Source of the DNA: Legionella saoudiensis
Lineage (GTDB): Bacteria; Pseudomonadota; Gammaproteobacteria; Legionellales; Legionellaceae
DNA: 64,000 bases
Direction: 5' to 3'
NCBI RefSeq assembly: GCF_001465875.1
Contig: NZ_LN901322.1
Location: 62,001 to 126,000, forward strand
Made by a program: the position numbers and the translations under genes. The notes beneath the pieces are model-generated. The model worked only from the letters and a program-made list of their open reading frames with translations, had not been told where the DNA came from and searched no databases. This document shows positions 48,557 to 56,374 of this stretch, one piece after another. Position 1 is the first letter of the stretch. The number at the start of each line of letters is the position of its first letter.

Positions 48557-49105
48557 ATGAATATCAGCCAATTAGACGTAGAAGATAAAATAATCGAAAT
48601 CAGAAACAAACATGTCATTATAGATAGTGATGTCGCTCAGTTATATGGTGTAGAAACTAAAAGAATTAACGAAGCTGTAAGCAGAAATCCAGAAAAATTT
48701 CCTGAAGGTTATTTGGTTGAACTTACCGAACAAGAAAAACAGGAGGTAGTCGCAAATTGCGACCACCTAACTTCTCTAAAATTTTCACCTAATTTGCCTA
48801 AGGCTTTCACAGAGAAAGGCCTTTATATGCTAGCGACTATATTAAAAAGCCCAAAAGCCACAGAAACTACCCTAGCTATCATCGATACCTTCACAAAGGT
48901 AAGAGAAATATCACGCACTATTAAAGCAATACCACAAACCCCACAAAACTCACCAAAGTATCAAGAGCTCATGCAAAAAACAGGTGATTTAATTTCAGAT
49001 CTAGTAGTTCCTGATGACCTCGACACATCTGAAACTGAAGCTAGCATAGAAGTTAATCTTGCTATTGTAAAATTCAAATATTCAGTCAAGAAAAAAAACA
49101 AGTAA
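48557..49105 (+). CDS. ORF6N-domain protein
   Basis: About 182 residues from ATG 48557. The N-terminal half is an ORF6N domain (KHVIIDSDVAQLYGVETKRI, then FPEGYLVELTEQEK and AFTEKGLYMLATIL), found in phage antirepressors and many accessory-island proteins and thought to bind DNA. The C-terminal half is helical and acidic. A start at 48524 would add 11 residues; the later ATG fits family starts better. It reads away from the recombinase and its site. Probable role in regulation of mobile or phage genes. Confidence 0.83.
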   Translation: MNISQLDVEDKIIEIRNKHVIIDSDVAQLYGVETKRINEAVSRNPEKFPEGYLVELTEQEKQEVVANCDHLTSLKFSPNLPKAFTEKGLYMLATILKSPKATETTLAIIDTFTKVREISRTIKAIPQTPQNSPKYQELMQKTGDLISDLVVPDDLDTSETEASIEVNLAIVKFKYSVKKKNK

Positions 49106-49330
49106 TATTTTGTTGAAAATAAAGCATTTTAATGGGATTACAATATTTTAAATATTGATATGAGGTTTTAATGCTTAGATACCATTTAAATAATGGATTA
49201 AAGCTACATTCCAGACTATGGGGGACTATTTTTTATTAATCAAAGTTGCACTCTGAGCAGTAATCACCGGAATGTGGAAGAAAATTTATGTATGGAATAT
49301 AATTGAACATCTTTTAAACCAAGGTGCTTT

Positions 49331-49660
49331 ATGACAGAAGAGTTGTTTGTTTCTGCCTGGAAGAAAGGGATTAAAAAAGTAGGAGCTGAATTTTTTAATA
49401 TAAAAGCCTCATCTCTTGATATGGCTCAGAAAAAATGGCAGTTAGAGCCAAACTACCAGTTTATCAAAAATGCAATTGGCAGCTACAGTCATGGCAAACA
49501 AGTTTTACTTGGTTTAATGTATTCGTTTTATGATCCTGACTGTGGTCAGGAACTTTTAGTCCAGGCTCAGTGCCCTAATTTCGTGCAGGCAATTTTCATT
49601 CTTGACGAAGAAGCACGGAACATTATCTCACAATTATGGTTACATCATACAGGTTGGTAA
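49331..49660 (+). CDS. hypothetical protein
   Basis: 109 residues, soluble, not recognised. AAGG lies six bases before the ATG. The sequence is well-formed protein (SSLDMAQKKWQLEPNYQFIK, GKQVLLGLMYSFYDPDCGQE), with no signal peptide or membrane segment. It stands alone on the plus strand between the ORF6N gene and a minus-strand remnant. Confidence 0.6.
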   Translation: MTEELFVSAWKKGIKKVGAEFFNIKASSLDMAQKKWQLEPNYQFIKNAIGSYSHGKQVLLGLMYSFYDPDCGQELLVQAQCPNFVQAIFILDEEARNIISQLWLHHTGW

Positions 49661-49683
49661 TTTATCTTAAACTGATGTGTAAT

Positions 49684-49869
49684 TTATCCTGAAACAACAT
49701 ATAATTTTATCAAAAGCCACTCACCATGGTTCATCATGCCAATAGCAGGAAGCATCATCCATGACAGGTTTTCAATATGTTGACGGGTAAATACAATTCT
49801 ATTTATACCTCAAATCATCTCATTAATCACTTTTTCTGGGTTGAATACAACTTGTTCACTATGCTCCAT
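49684..49869 (-). pseudogene. small gene with an in-frame internal stop, possibly SulA-like
   Basis: From ATG 49869 one frame of 62 codons runs to a TAA at 49684, broken only by TGA at codon 20: MEHSEQVVFNPEKVINEMI, stop, then GINRIVFTRQHIENLSWMML and PAIGMMNHGEWLLIKLYVVS. The protein-like text on both sides of the stop suggests one decayed gene. The second part faintly recalls the LLLP-x-L...W-L strand of SulA-type division inhibitors. This is weak. Confidence 0.35.
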
Positions 49870-49897
49870 GGCCTCTATTTAGGAGATTATCACCTGT

Positions 49898-50287
49898 ATG
49901 AATAATTCAAATAAAGTAGTGGTATCCATGAAGAAATATGTTTGGATATTATATTTTCTTAAACGAGATCCTAGAGTTAATAGGAAAGCTAAATTAGTTG
50001 TACTAATGACTCTCGCTTATGCTTTGAGCCCAATTGATTTAATTCCTGATTTCATTCCTATTCTAGGATTACTAGATGATTTAATCATTATCCCCTTAGG
50101 AATTTACTTAGCGATTAAACTAATACCTCAAGAGGTTTGGAATGACTGCAATCGGCTTGCAGATATTTCTATTGATAAAGGTGAGTTATTACCAAAAAAC
50201 TGGGTGGTTGCGTCAATTATTGTGCTCTTGTGGGTAATAGTTATTACCCTAGTTGCTAAATGGCTATGGCATTTTTTTCTTACTTAG
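49898..50287 (+). CDS. DUF1232 (YkvA-like) membrane protein
   Basis: 129 residues. The signature YALSPIDLIPDFIPILGLLDD (residues about 45-65) is the DUF1232 core, a hydrophobic hairpin. A second hydrophobic segment at about 104-126 ends the protein, so it spans the membrane. The function of the family is not known. An internal Met (residue 11) could be the start, as the first ATG has GGAG only at some distance. Confidence 0.83.
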   Translation: MNNSNKVVVSMKKYVWILYFLKRDPRVNRKAKLVVLMTLAYALSPIDLIPDFIPILGLLDDLIIIPLGIYLAIKLIPQEVWNDCNRLADISIDKGELLPKNWVVASIIVLLWVIVITLVAKWLWHFFLT

Positions 50288-50652
50288 TTGCCAATCCTTA
50301 TTTGACCTAACTAGTTAATTCCAATTATAAGTTTAGGCGAGCAATCGACCTTTTACCTTCCCTTTATTTACCTCACTCATTCTGTATATAAAATTCACGC
50401 TCTTGTCTATTTTCACCTTGACTAAGAATGATGAGATTGTGAGTCCAGGGCAATTGTCTCGCCACTGGTGAGACAATTTTGTCATCCTAATAGATTTCGT
50501 ACAATTGCCTCATGCTAAACAATTTGGTCTTGTAAATCCTCGAAGTCCCGAATGAGTTTTTTCTATATAATCAGCAAGTTGTGGTACACTCCAGGCCGTG
50601 AAATAGTAAAATAAATAATAATTAACACAAGATAAATATGGATTCATCTTCT
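50288..50652. other. intergenic region between convergent genes, with a terminator
   Basis: 365 bases without a gene. It holds a strong hairpin, AATTGTCTC (50452-50460) with GAGACAATT (50470-50478) followed by TTTTG on the plus strand. An unassigned protein-like remnant (IDFVQLPHAKQFGLVNPRSP, about 50493-50555) suggests a decayed gene. Confidence 0.45.
50452..50480 (+). terminator. rho-independent terminator
   Basis: A nine-base perfect stem (AATTGTCTC/GAGACAATT) with a nested CCA/TGG, followed by T bases. It would end transcription of the DUF1232 gene and, inverted, of phbB. Confidence 0.6.
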
Positions 50653-51393
50653 TTACATGTATTGCCCACCATTAATATCTAGATTAGCGCCAGTAATAAA
50701 GCCTCTTTCGGGAGCTGCAAGGAATGTGACTGCATCAGCTACCTCTTCAGGTTTACCTAATCGACCAACGGGTATGTAAGTAACAATTGCATTGAGAATC
50801 TCTTCTTTGATAGAAGCTAACATGGGCGTTTCAATATATCCTGGAGAAATGGTATTGACTGTAATTCCTTTATTAGCTACTTCCAACGCTAAACTTTTGG
50901 TAAAACCAAAAAGAGCTGCTTTGGTTGCAGCATAATTGCATTGCCCAAATTGGCCTTTGCGACCATTAATCGATGAAATACTAATAATTCGACCATAGCC
51001 TTGAGCAAGCATAGCGGGTAACACATTACGCGTCATATTAAATACACTGGTCAAATTGGCATCAATAACCTGTTGCCATTGTTGGGAGGTCATTTTCTTT
51101 AAAGTCGTATCGCATGTGATCCCCGCATTATTGACCAAAACATCGATACGTCCATAGCGCTCCATCAATAAATCAGTGAGTTTTTCACAATCAGCAAATT
51201 GAGTCGTATCACCATAGAGAATATCCACATCATAGCCGGCCTCTCTCTGACTTTCTTGCCATCGTTTTGCTTCGTCATGTTTGCCATTTTTAAAATAACA
51301 TGCAATGACTTGGTAATCAGCTGCAAGACGTTGGCATATTGCAGAACCTATCCCACCGGTACCTCCTGTTACCACTGCTGTCATTCGTTCCAT
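50653..51393 (-). CDS. phbB: acetoacetyl-CoA reductase
   Basis: 246 residues, a short-chain dehydrogenase. NADPH-binding TGGTGGIGSAI, NNAGIT, the catalytic Ser in ISISSINGRKGQFGQ, and Tyr-x-x-x-Lys in NYAATKAAL are all present; the C-terminal GFITGANLDINGGQYM is typical of PhbB. It reduces acetoacetyl-CoA to (R)-3-hydroxybutyryl-CoA for polyhydroxybutyrate storage, common in Legionella. I start at the ATG at 51393, which has AAGGAG six to seven bases upstream; an earlier in-frame ATG lacks a site. No PHB synthase is in the window. Confidence 0.92.
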   Translation of the reverse strand: MERMTAVVTGGTGGIGSAICQRLAADYQVIACYFKNGKHDEAKRWQESQREAGYDVDILYGDTTQFADCEKLTDLLMERYGRIDVLVNNAGITCDTTLKKMTSQQWQQVIDANLTSVFNMTRNVLPAMLAQGYGRIISISSINGRKGQFGQCNYAATKAALFGFTKSLALEVANKGITVNTISPGYIETPMLASIKEEILNAIVTYIPVGRLGKPEEVADAVTFLAAPERGFITGANLDINGGQYM

Positions 51394-51446
51394 AAACGAC
51401 TCCTTCATTTAAATATTTCTTCAATAGATAAAAAAATAATAAATTA

Positions 51447-51653
51447 TCATGCAATCTCAACTTCTTCTGCCTGCAAGCCTTTTTGGCCTTTACCCACTTT
51501 AAATAGAACACTAGAATTTTCATGAAGATTTTTAAAACCGCTACCCTGAATGGCACTGAAGTGCACAAAATAATCCTTGCCACTACTCTCAATAAAGCCA
51601 AATCCTTTATCTTTATTAAACCATTTTACCTTTCCACGTATTTTATCTGTCAT
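51447..51653 (-). CDS. cspA: cold-shock protein
   Basis: 68 residues, a single cold-shock domain. RNP1 is KGFGFI and RNP2 is VHFSAI, the single-strand nucleic acid-binding motifs. It acts as an RNA chaperone. It lies 53 bases upstream of phbB on the same strand. A hairpin at 51758-51780 is in its likely 5' leader or promoter region. The symbol is for the family; the paralogue cannot be fixed. Confidence 0.93.
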   Translation of the reverse strand: MTDKIRGKVKWFNKDKGFGFIESSGKDYFVHFSAIQGSGFKNLHENSSVLFKVGKGQKGLQAEEVEIA

Positions 51654-51757
51654 AGCGATCGTCCTAATGATAATAAAATAGAGCTTACACCAAATGAAGA
51701 AAAATTACTCTAAATGGACTGCTGAATTTTATAGAAACGCTCCGTTGTTTTCTATTA

Positions 51758-51780
51758 TGGGGTATTTTAAGAATACCCCA
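51758..51780. promoter_or_regulatory. hairpin upstream of the cold-shock gene
   Basis: TGGGGTATT (51758-51766) and AATACCCCA (51772-51780) form a perfect nine-base stem with a five-base loop, about 105 bases before the cspA start. It may be a leader structure, an operator or a terminator of unseen upstream transcription. Confidence 0.4.
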
Positions 51781-51917
51781 GAAACTGCCTCCTATCTGAA
51801 TATAAATTATCAACAGCATCTCGAATATTTTGAATGCAAGGACAAATCCTGCGCTGATTGACTCCAATAAGACAAAGTTATAAAAATACTTCAACGGTTT
51901 ATCTAGCTGAGTGAACT

Positions 51918-52403
51918 ATGACAACTACTATAAGAACAATGCTGTCTTCTGATTGGAACGAGGTTAAAAATATCTATTTAGAAGGTATAGCCACTCAAAA
52001 TGCAACTTTTCAAACAGCTGCTCCAAAGTGGCATGAATGGGATAAAACCCATTTAACCATATGTAGATTTGTAGCAACATCCACACAAATGATGGGTAGG
52101 GCAATGTTAAGCCCTATATCAAATCGTTGTGTATATTCTGGGGTAGCTGAAGTTAGTGTCTATGTATCTAAATATAATCAAAATCAGGGGATTGGCAGTT
52201 TACTTCTTTCGAAAGTTATTTCCGAATCAGAGAAAAATAAAATATGGACATTGGAGGCTGGGATCTTTCCTGAAAATTCAGCAAGTCTCATACTTCATAA
52301 AAAACTTGGTTTTCGTGAAATTGGTTTTAGAGAAAAGTTAGGTCAGTTAAATGGTGTTTGGAGAGACGTTATATTATTAGAACGTAGAAGCAAATTATTT
52401 TAA
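51918..52403 (+). CDS. arsN: GNAT acetyltransferase, ArsN/phosphinothricin-acetyltransferase-like
   Basis: 161 residues. The start IRTMLSSDWNEVKNIYLEGI then ATQNATFQT, the conserved CVYSGVAEVSVYVSKYNQNQ with GIGSLLLSKVI (acetyl-CoA loop), and the C-terminal LGFREIGFREKLGQLNGVWR are typical of the phosphinothricin/methionine sulfoximine acetyltransferase group. Members next to ars genes (ArsN1) acetylate arsinothricin, an arsenic antibiotic. Its position 79 bases before arsR on the same strand supports that role, which remains inference. Confidence 0.8.
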   Translation: MTTTIRTMLSSDWNEVKNIYLEGIATQNATFQTAAPKWHEWDKTHLTICRFVATSTQMMGRAMLSPISNRCVYSGVAEVSVYVSKYNQNQGIGSLLLSKVISESEKNKIWTLEAGIFPENSASLILHKKLGFREIGFREKLGQLNGVWRDVILLERRSKLF

Positions 52404-52482
52404 TGTACTCTATGTAGATCATTTTTGGATTGCCGCACCTAATACATTTGACTAAATTTAATTATTCGACTATTCTGGAATT

Positions 52483-52848
52483 ATGGACACAAAAGAATCT
52501 ATAAAAATATTTGATACTCTTTCGCAAGAAACCCGTTTGCAAGTTTTTCGATTACTTGTTCAGGCGGGACCTGAAGGGTTATCAGCAAGTGCAATTGGCG
52601 ATGAATTAGGTATCTTACACAATACCTTGTCATTTCATCTAAGCCACTTGTCTCATGCTGGAATTGTAACCTCTTGCCGTAAAGGACGTTATGTTTTTTA
52701 TTCAGCAAATTTTGAATTAATGCGGGATTTTATCGCCTTTCTTGTTCAGGATTGTTGCAGCAAACAACAAGTCAGAATTCAACAACCCGATACAAAAAAT
52801 TGTCTCGTTATTGAGTTAAATAGTTGTTGTCCTTCTACTAAGGAGTAA
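52483..52848 (+). CDS. arsR: ArsR-family arsenite-responsive repressor
   Basis: 121 residues with a winged helix-turn-helix (SASAIGDELGILHNTLSFHL, then GRYVFYS wing). The As(III) site of the classical type (Cys-x-Cys in the recognition helix) is absent. Instead a Cys-Cys pair lies after the dimer helix (FLVQDCCSKQQ) with further C-terminal cysteines (NCLV, SCCPS), as in Acidithiobacillus-type ArsR, where C-terminal cysteines bind arsenite. It should repress this operon until As(III) or antimonite binds. The next gene starts three bases after its stop. Confidence 0.93.
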   Translation: MDTKESIKIFDTLSQETRLQVFRLLVQAGPEGLSASAIGDELGILHNTLSFHLSHLSHAGIVTSCRKGRYVFYSANFELMRDFIAFLVQDCCSKQQVRIQQPDTKNCLVIELNSCCPSTKE

Positions 52849-52851
52849 ATC

Positions 52852-53322
52852 ATGAAGCGTTTTCATATTCATATTGGTGTGAGCAACCTTGATGAGAGCA
52901 TCCGTTTCTATAATGCTTTGTTTGGAGCTGAGCCTGTCAAAGTGAAATCTGATTATGCCAAATGGATGCTGGAAGATCCGCGCATCAATTTTGCAATTTC
53001 AACGCGTGCTGACAAACATGGGGTAGAGCACTTAGGTATTCAAGTAGATAATGCCGTTGAGTTAGCGGAATTAAGAAAACAATTTTCAGAAGCCAATATT
53101 TCTATGCATAGTGAGGGTGAAACAACCTGTTGTTATGCCAAATCAGAGAAGTCATGGGTCAATGACCCAAATGGAATCGTCTGGGAAGCCTATCATACCA
53201 TGCAAGATGTACAATTTTTTTCGGGTGGAGATTCAACTGAAAGCTCTTGTTGTATACCAGAAAAAAACACAACAACTTCTTGCTGTGATACCAAGTCAAA
53301 AGCAACTGGATGCTGTGGCTGA
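52852..53322 (+). CDS. arsI: ArsI C-As lyase (organoarsenical demethylase)
   Basis: 156 residues of the vicinal-oxygen-chelate/ArsI-CadI family. The His near residue 5 to 7, a His in EHLGIQVDN, and Glu in GIVWEAYH give the iron-binding facial triad; TTCCYAKSEKSWVNDPNG contains the Cys pair that binds trivalent methylarsenite. The enzyme cleaves the carbon-arsenic bond of MAs(III) using Fe(II) and oxygen. The C-terminal tail (SSCCIPEK, TSCCDTKS, GCCG) is Cys-rich and may hold metalloid, as in several ArsI. It overlaps arsC (TGATG). Confidence 0.9.
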   Translation: MKRFHIHIGVSNLDESIRFYNALFGAEPVKVKSDYAKWMLEDPRINFAISTRADKHGVEHLGIQVDNAVELAELRKQFSEANISMHSEGETTCCYAKSEKSWVNDPNGIVWEAYHTMQDVQFFSGGDSTESSCCIPEKNTTTSCCDTKSKATGCCG

Positions 53323-53747
53323 TGAATACTAAGCCAATTAGATTATTATTTCTTTGTACAGGTAATTCTTGTCGGTCTATTATGGCCGAAGCTATAACCA
53401 ATCATTACTCCAATGGCCGCCATCTAGCCTTTAGCGCGGGTAGTTTCCCGACTGGAAACATACATCCCAAAGCAATTGAAACGCTTACCAATCATGGCAT
53501 AAAGCCAAATGCGCCTCGTAGTAAATCCTGGAATGAGTTTAAATCAGAGTCTATTGATTTAGTGATTACCGTCTGTGATCAGGCCGCTCGCGAAAGTTGT
53601 CCCATTTTCCCTGGTCACCCGAAAAAACTCCATTGGAGTATTCCTGATCCTGCTAAAGCAGAAGGCTCTGAAATGGAAATTAATGCCGCATTTGAGGAGG
53701 TATTTAATCAACTGAAACAACGGATAGAAAAGGAGTTGCTATCATGA
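53322..53747 (+). CDS. arsC: arsenate reductase, low-molecular-weight phosphatase type
   Basis: 141 residues from ATG 53322 in the arsI stop. [10 protein letters not shown] near residue 11 is the CX5R active site, and [18 protein letters not shown] holds the two further redox cysteines; this is the thioredoxin-coupled ArsC type. It reduces arsenate to arsenite, which Acr3 then exports. The stop overlaps the Acr3 start (ATGA). Confidence 0.95.
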   Translation: MNTKPIRLLFLCTGNSCRSIMAEAITNHYSNGRHLAFSAGSFPTGNIHPKAIETLTNHGIKPNAPRSKSWNEFKSESIDLVITVCDQAARESCPIFPGHPKKLHWSIPDPAKAEGSEMEINAAFEEVFNQLKQRIEKELLS

Positions 53748-54811
53748 ACACTTGTAGCACCCATCGCCTTTCTTTTTTAGATAGGTATTTAACCTTCTGG
53801 ATTTTCCTGACCATGGCCGCAGGTGTTGGTATCGGTTCACTCTTTACGGAAACACCACAATTTATCAACTCATTATCTATTGGCTCCACCAATATTCCTA
53901 TCGCATTTGGATTGATTTTAATGATGTACCCTCCTCTGGCCCGAGTGAAATATGAAGAATTACCGCTGGTATTTAGAGATTGGCGCATTTTATTATTGTC
54001 CTTAATTCAAAATTGGCTTATTGGTCCATTCCTCATGTTTGGGCTTGCTGTTTTATTTTTGCATAGCTACCCTGAATATATGACTGGACTCATTCTCATT
54101 GGGTTAGCGCGGTGTATTGCCATGGTCATTGTCTGGAATCAGCTGGCTGAGGGTGATAATCAATATGTTGCAGCCTTAGTCGCGTTTAATAGCATTTTTC
54201 AATTGTTGTTTTTTAGTATCTATGCCTGGTTTTTCCTCACGGTCTTGCCTCCTCTGATAGGCATGACTGGCCAAATAATTCACATCGATTTTATGACCAT
54301 TGCTGAAAGTGTCTTTATCTATCTTGGAGTTCCCTTTTTTGCTGGATTTCTAACTCGCTTTGTATTGATAAAGAAAAAAGGGCTGTCTTGGTATGAAACC
54401 CATTTTTTACCAAAAATTTCTCCTATTACCCTAGTTGCTCTGCTTTTTACGATATTGTCAATGTTTGCTTTGAAAGGGGCTATGGTTTTACAACTTCCCT
54501 TGGATGTGATTCGTATTGCAACTCCATTAACACTTTATTTTATTGTGATGTTCTTTATCAGTTTTGCGATGGGCAAACTCGTTGGTGCTAACTATGAAAA
54601 AACAACAGCAGCGTCTTTTACAGCAGCCAGTAATAATTTTGAACTGGCTATTGCTGTAGCAATTGCTACCTTCGGACTAAATTCTAGCATTGCTTTTACA
54701 ACAGTCATTGGCCCACTGGTTGAAGTACCTGTTCTTATTTTGTTAGTGGATGTTGCCTTTTGGCTACAACGTTCATGGTTTTCAGAAAGAAACCTGGAAC
54801 CAGAAAAATAG
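53744..54811 (+). CDS. acr3: Acr3-type arsenite efflux transporter
   Basis: 355 residues with about ten membrane helices. The conserved [20 protein letters not shown], the essential Cys in [16 protein letters not shown], and [19 protein letters not shown] are Acr3 (BART superfamily) signatures. It exports As(OH)3/arsenite across the inner membrane with the proton force. Last clear gene of the arsR-arsI-arsC-acr3 operon, all coupled by overlaps. Not the unrelated ArsB. Confidence 0.95.
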   Translation: MNTCSTHRLSFLDRYLTFWIFLTMAAGVGIGSLFTETPQFINSLSIGSTNIPIAFGLILMMYPPLARVKYEELPLVFRDWRILLLSLIQNWLIGPFLMFGLAVLFLHSYPEYMTGLILIGLARCIAMVIVWNQLAEGDNQYVAALVAFNSIFQLLFFSIYAWFFLTVLPPLIGMTGQIIHIDFMTIAESVFIYLGVPFFAGFLTRFVLIKKKGLSWYETHFLPKISPITLVALLFTILSMFALKGAMVLQLPLDVIRIATPLTLYFIVMFFISFAMGKLVGANYEKTTAASFTAASNNFELAIAVAIATFGLNSSIAFTTVIGPLVEVPVLILLVDVAFWLQRSWFSERNLEPEK

Positions 54812-54817
54812 ATATAA

Positions 54818-54845
54818 TCTAATATTGAAATTACTCAATATTAGA
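54818..54845 (+). terminator. hairpin after acr3
   Basis: An 11-base perfect stem (TCTAATATTGA at 54818-54828 and TCAATATTAGA at 54835-54845) six bases past the acr3 stop. AT-rich, without a T run, so of moderate strength as terminator. Confidence 0.5.
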
Positions 54846-54970
54846 CCAGATCATTTTTGGAGGTTCTTAACCAGAACCAGATGTGGGATTTATTTCATTA
54901 GCTTTTATAGCCACAATAGGGTTATTCACTTATGCATTTGCATTGCAAGAGACGAAGGAGATGAGTACTG

Positions 54971-55075
54971 ATGATTGATCATTGCCAGTTTGGGCTTGAT
55001 ATGCAGGAAAACCCAATTATCTATAAAACAACTGAGGGCACTCTTTATATTGTACCGTGTCACTACTATTATTAG
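54971..55075 (+). CDS. possible 34-residue peptide
   Basis: ATG 54971, with GAAGGAG about ten bases upstream, encodes MIDHCQFGLDMQENPIIYKT ending in TLYIVPCHYYY. A short membrane-like open frame (GTG 54883 to 54978, MGFISLAFIATIGLFTYAFA) overlaps its start. Both could be chance or remnants in the 288 bases between acr3 and the efflux operon. Confidence 0.25.
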   Translation: MIDHCQFGLDMQENPIIYKTTEGTLYIVPCHYYY

Positions 55076-55099
55076 ACAGTTAATTTTTAAGGTCAGTAC

Positions 55100-56374
55100 A
55101 TGAAAACAAAAGGTGTCTTTCGATTCTTTGCAGCAATGTTATACCTTTTTTGGGGAATAGCACCCTTTGCTTTTGCACAAAACCGACCACTGACTCTAAC
55201 CGAAGCAGAACATCTAGCAATTAACCAATCTCCAGAGCTACAACGTTTAAACGCAAACAGCCAAGCCCTAAGACAGCAATCAATCGCAGACGGACAACTA
55301 CCCGATCCCCAATTAGCCGCAGGGACTATTAATGTTCCAACCGATACCTTTAGTTTTACTCAAGACGAAATGACGATGGTACAAGTTGGACTCCAGCAAC
55401 AATTTGCACGCGGTAGATCGCTCAAAATGAAATCCCAACAAACGCGCGCATTAGCCAAAACCGAACTGATTAAGATAACAGAACAAAAACTGACGTTAAT
55501 TCGTACTGTGCGTGAAGTTTGGTTGGAGTTGTATTACTGGTCCCAAGCGCTACACACCCTAAAGACCAATGAATCACTTTATAAAGAGTTACTGCAAGTA
55601 ACAGAGTCTCAATACAGCACAGGAAAAATCAACCAAACCGATGTAGTGCAAGTTCAGTTAGAACTATCAAAACTGAAGAATCAAATAATTCAAAACAAGC
55701 AGCAAATTGCAATTTTGAAAGCACAACTGGGTCGTTGGATTGGCATGAATAACGTCAATCGTCCTTTAGCACTGTCCATGCCCCGTTGGCCTGCCCTGCC
55801 TTCCATGGCAAAATTACAAGACAGCCTTATGAAACATCCTCTATTACAAGCAGATGCAGCAAATATCAAAGCCTCCTCTTTCGAAGTCGCTTATGCTAAA
55901 GAGCAGTATAAACCGGGATGGCAATTGGGTGTAGGTTATGGACTAAGACAAGGTAGAATGCCTGATGGAACACCACGCTCTGATATGCTGACGGCTCAAG
56001 TGACTATGGATTTGCCTTTTTTCACGGCAAACCGCCAAGACCGACAACTCAATGCAAGCCTCAATAAATTAAATGCAACTCAAATGGACAGACACATTCA
56101 TTATCGTGATTTGCTGCAATCTCTTAATGTACAATATACCACCTGGAAACATCTTTTAGAGCGAGAACATTTATACAACCAGCAATTAATTCCAGATTCC
56201 AAGCAAAATGCTAAGGCGGCATTACTCGCTTATCAAAATGCTACGACCGAATTAACCACCGTATTACGCGCCTACAGCAGTGAATTGACCATTCAATTAG
56301 AGCACATTCAACTGCAAGTAGAGCGCTTAAAAGCTCATGCAACCTTGCTCTATCTCGAAGGAACCCCAACATGA
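55100..56374 (+). CDS. cusC: outer-membrane factor (CusC/CzcC-like) of Cu/Ag efflux
   Basis: 424 residues of the TolC family with a signal peptide (residues 1-26, ending AFA). Two outer-membrane-efflux repeats: LTLTEAEHLAINQSPELQRL at the start, and PLLQADAANIKASSFEVAYA in the second half, with the coiled-coil helices typical of the periplasmic tunnel. It would link to the adaptor and pump that follow to pass metal outside the cell. Its stop overlaps the next start (ATGA). Confidence 0.9.
   Translation: MKTKGVFRFFAAMLYLFWGIAPFAFAQNRPLTLTEAEHLAINQSPELQRLNANSQALRQQSIADGQLPDPQLAAGTINVPTDTFSFTQDEMTMVQVGLQQQFARGRSLKMKSQQTRALAKTELIKITEQKLTLIRTVREVWLELYYWSQALHTLKTNESLYKELLQVTESQYSTGKINQTDVVQVQLELSKLKNQIIQNKQQIAILKAQLGRWIGMNNVNRPLALSMPRWPALPSMAKLQDSLMKHPLLQADAANIKASSFEVAYAKEQYKPGWQLGVGYGLRQGRMPDGTPRSDMLTAQVTMDLPFFTANRQDRQLNASLNKLNATQMDRHIHYRDLLQSLNVQYTTWKHLLEREHLYNQQLIPDSKQNAKAALLAYQNATTELTTVLRAYSSELTIQLEHIQLQVERLKAHATLLYLEGTPT

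Noticed and set aside
51685-51894. 69-codon minus-strand frame upstream of cspA
   Set aside because: It spans the hairpin and probable leader or promoter, has no ribosome site and unconvincing composition.
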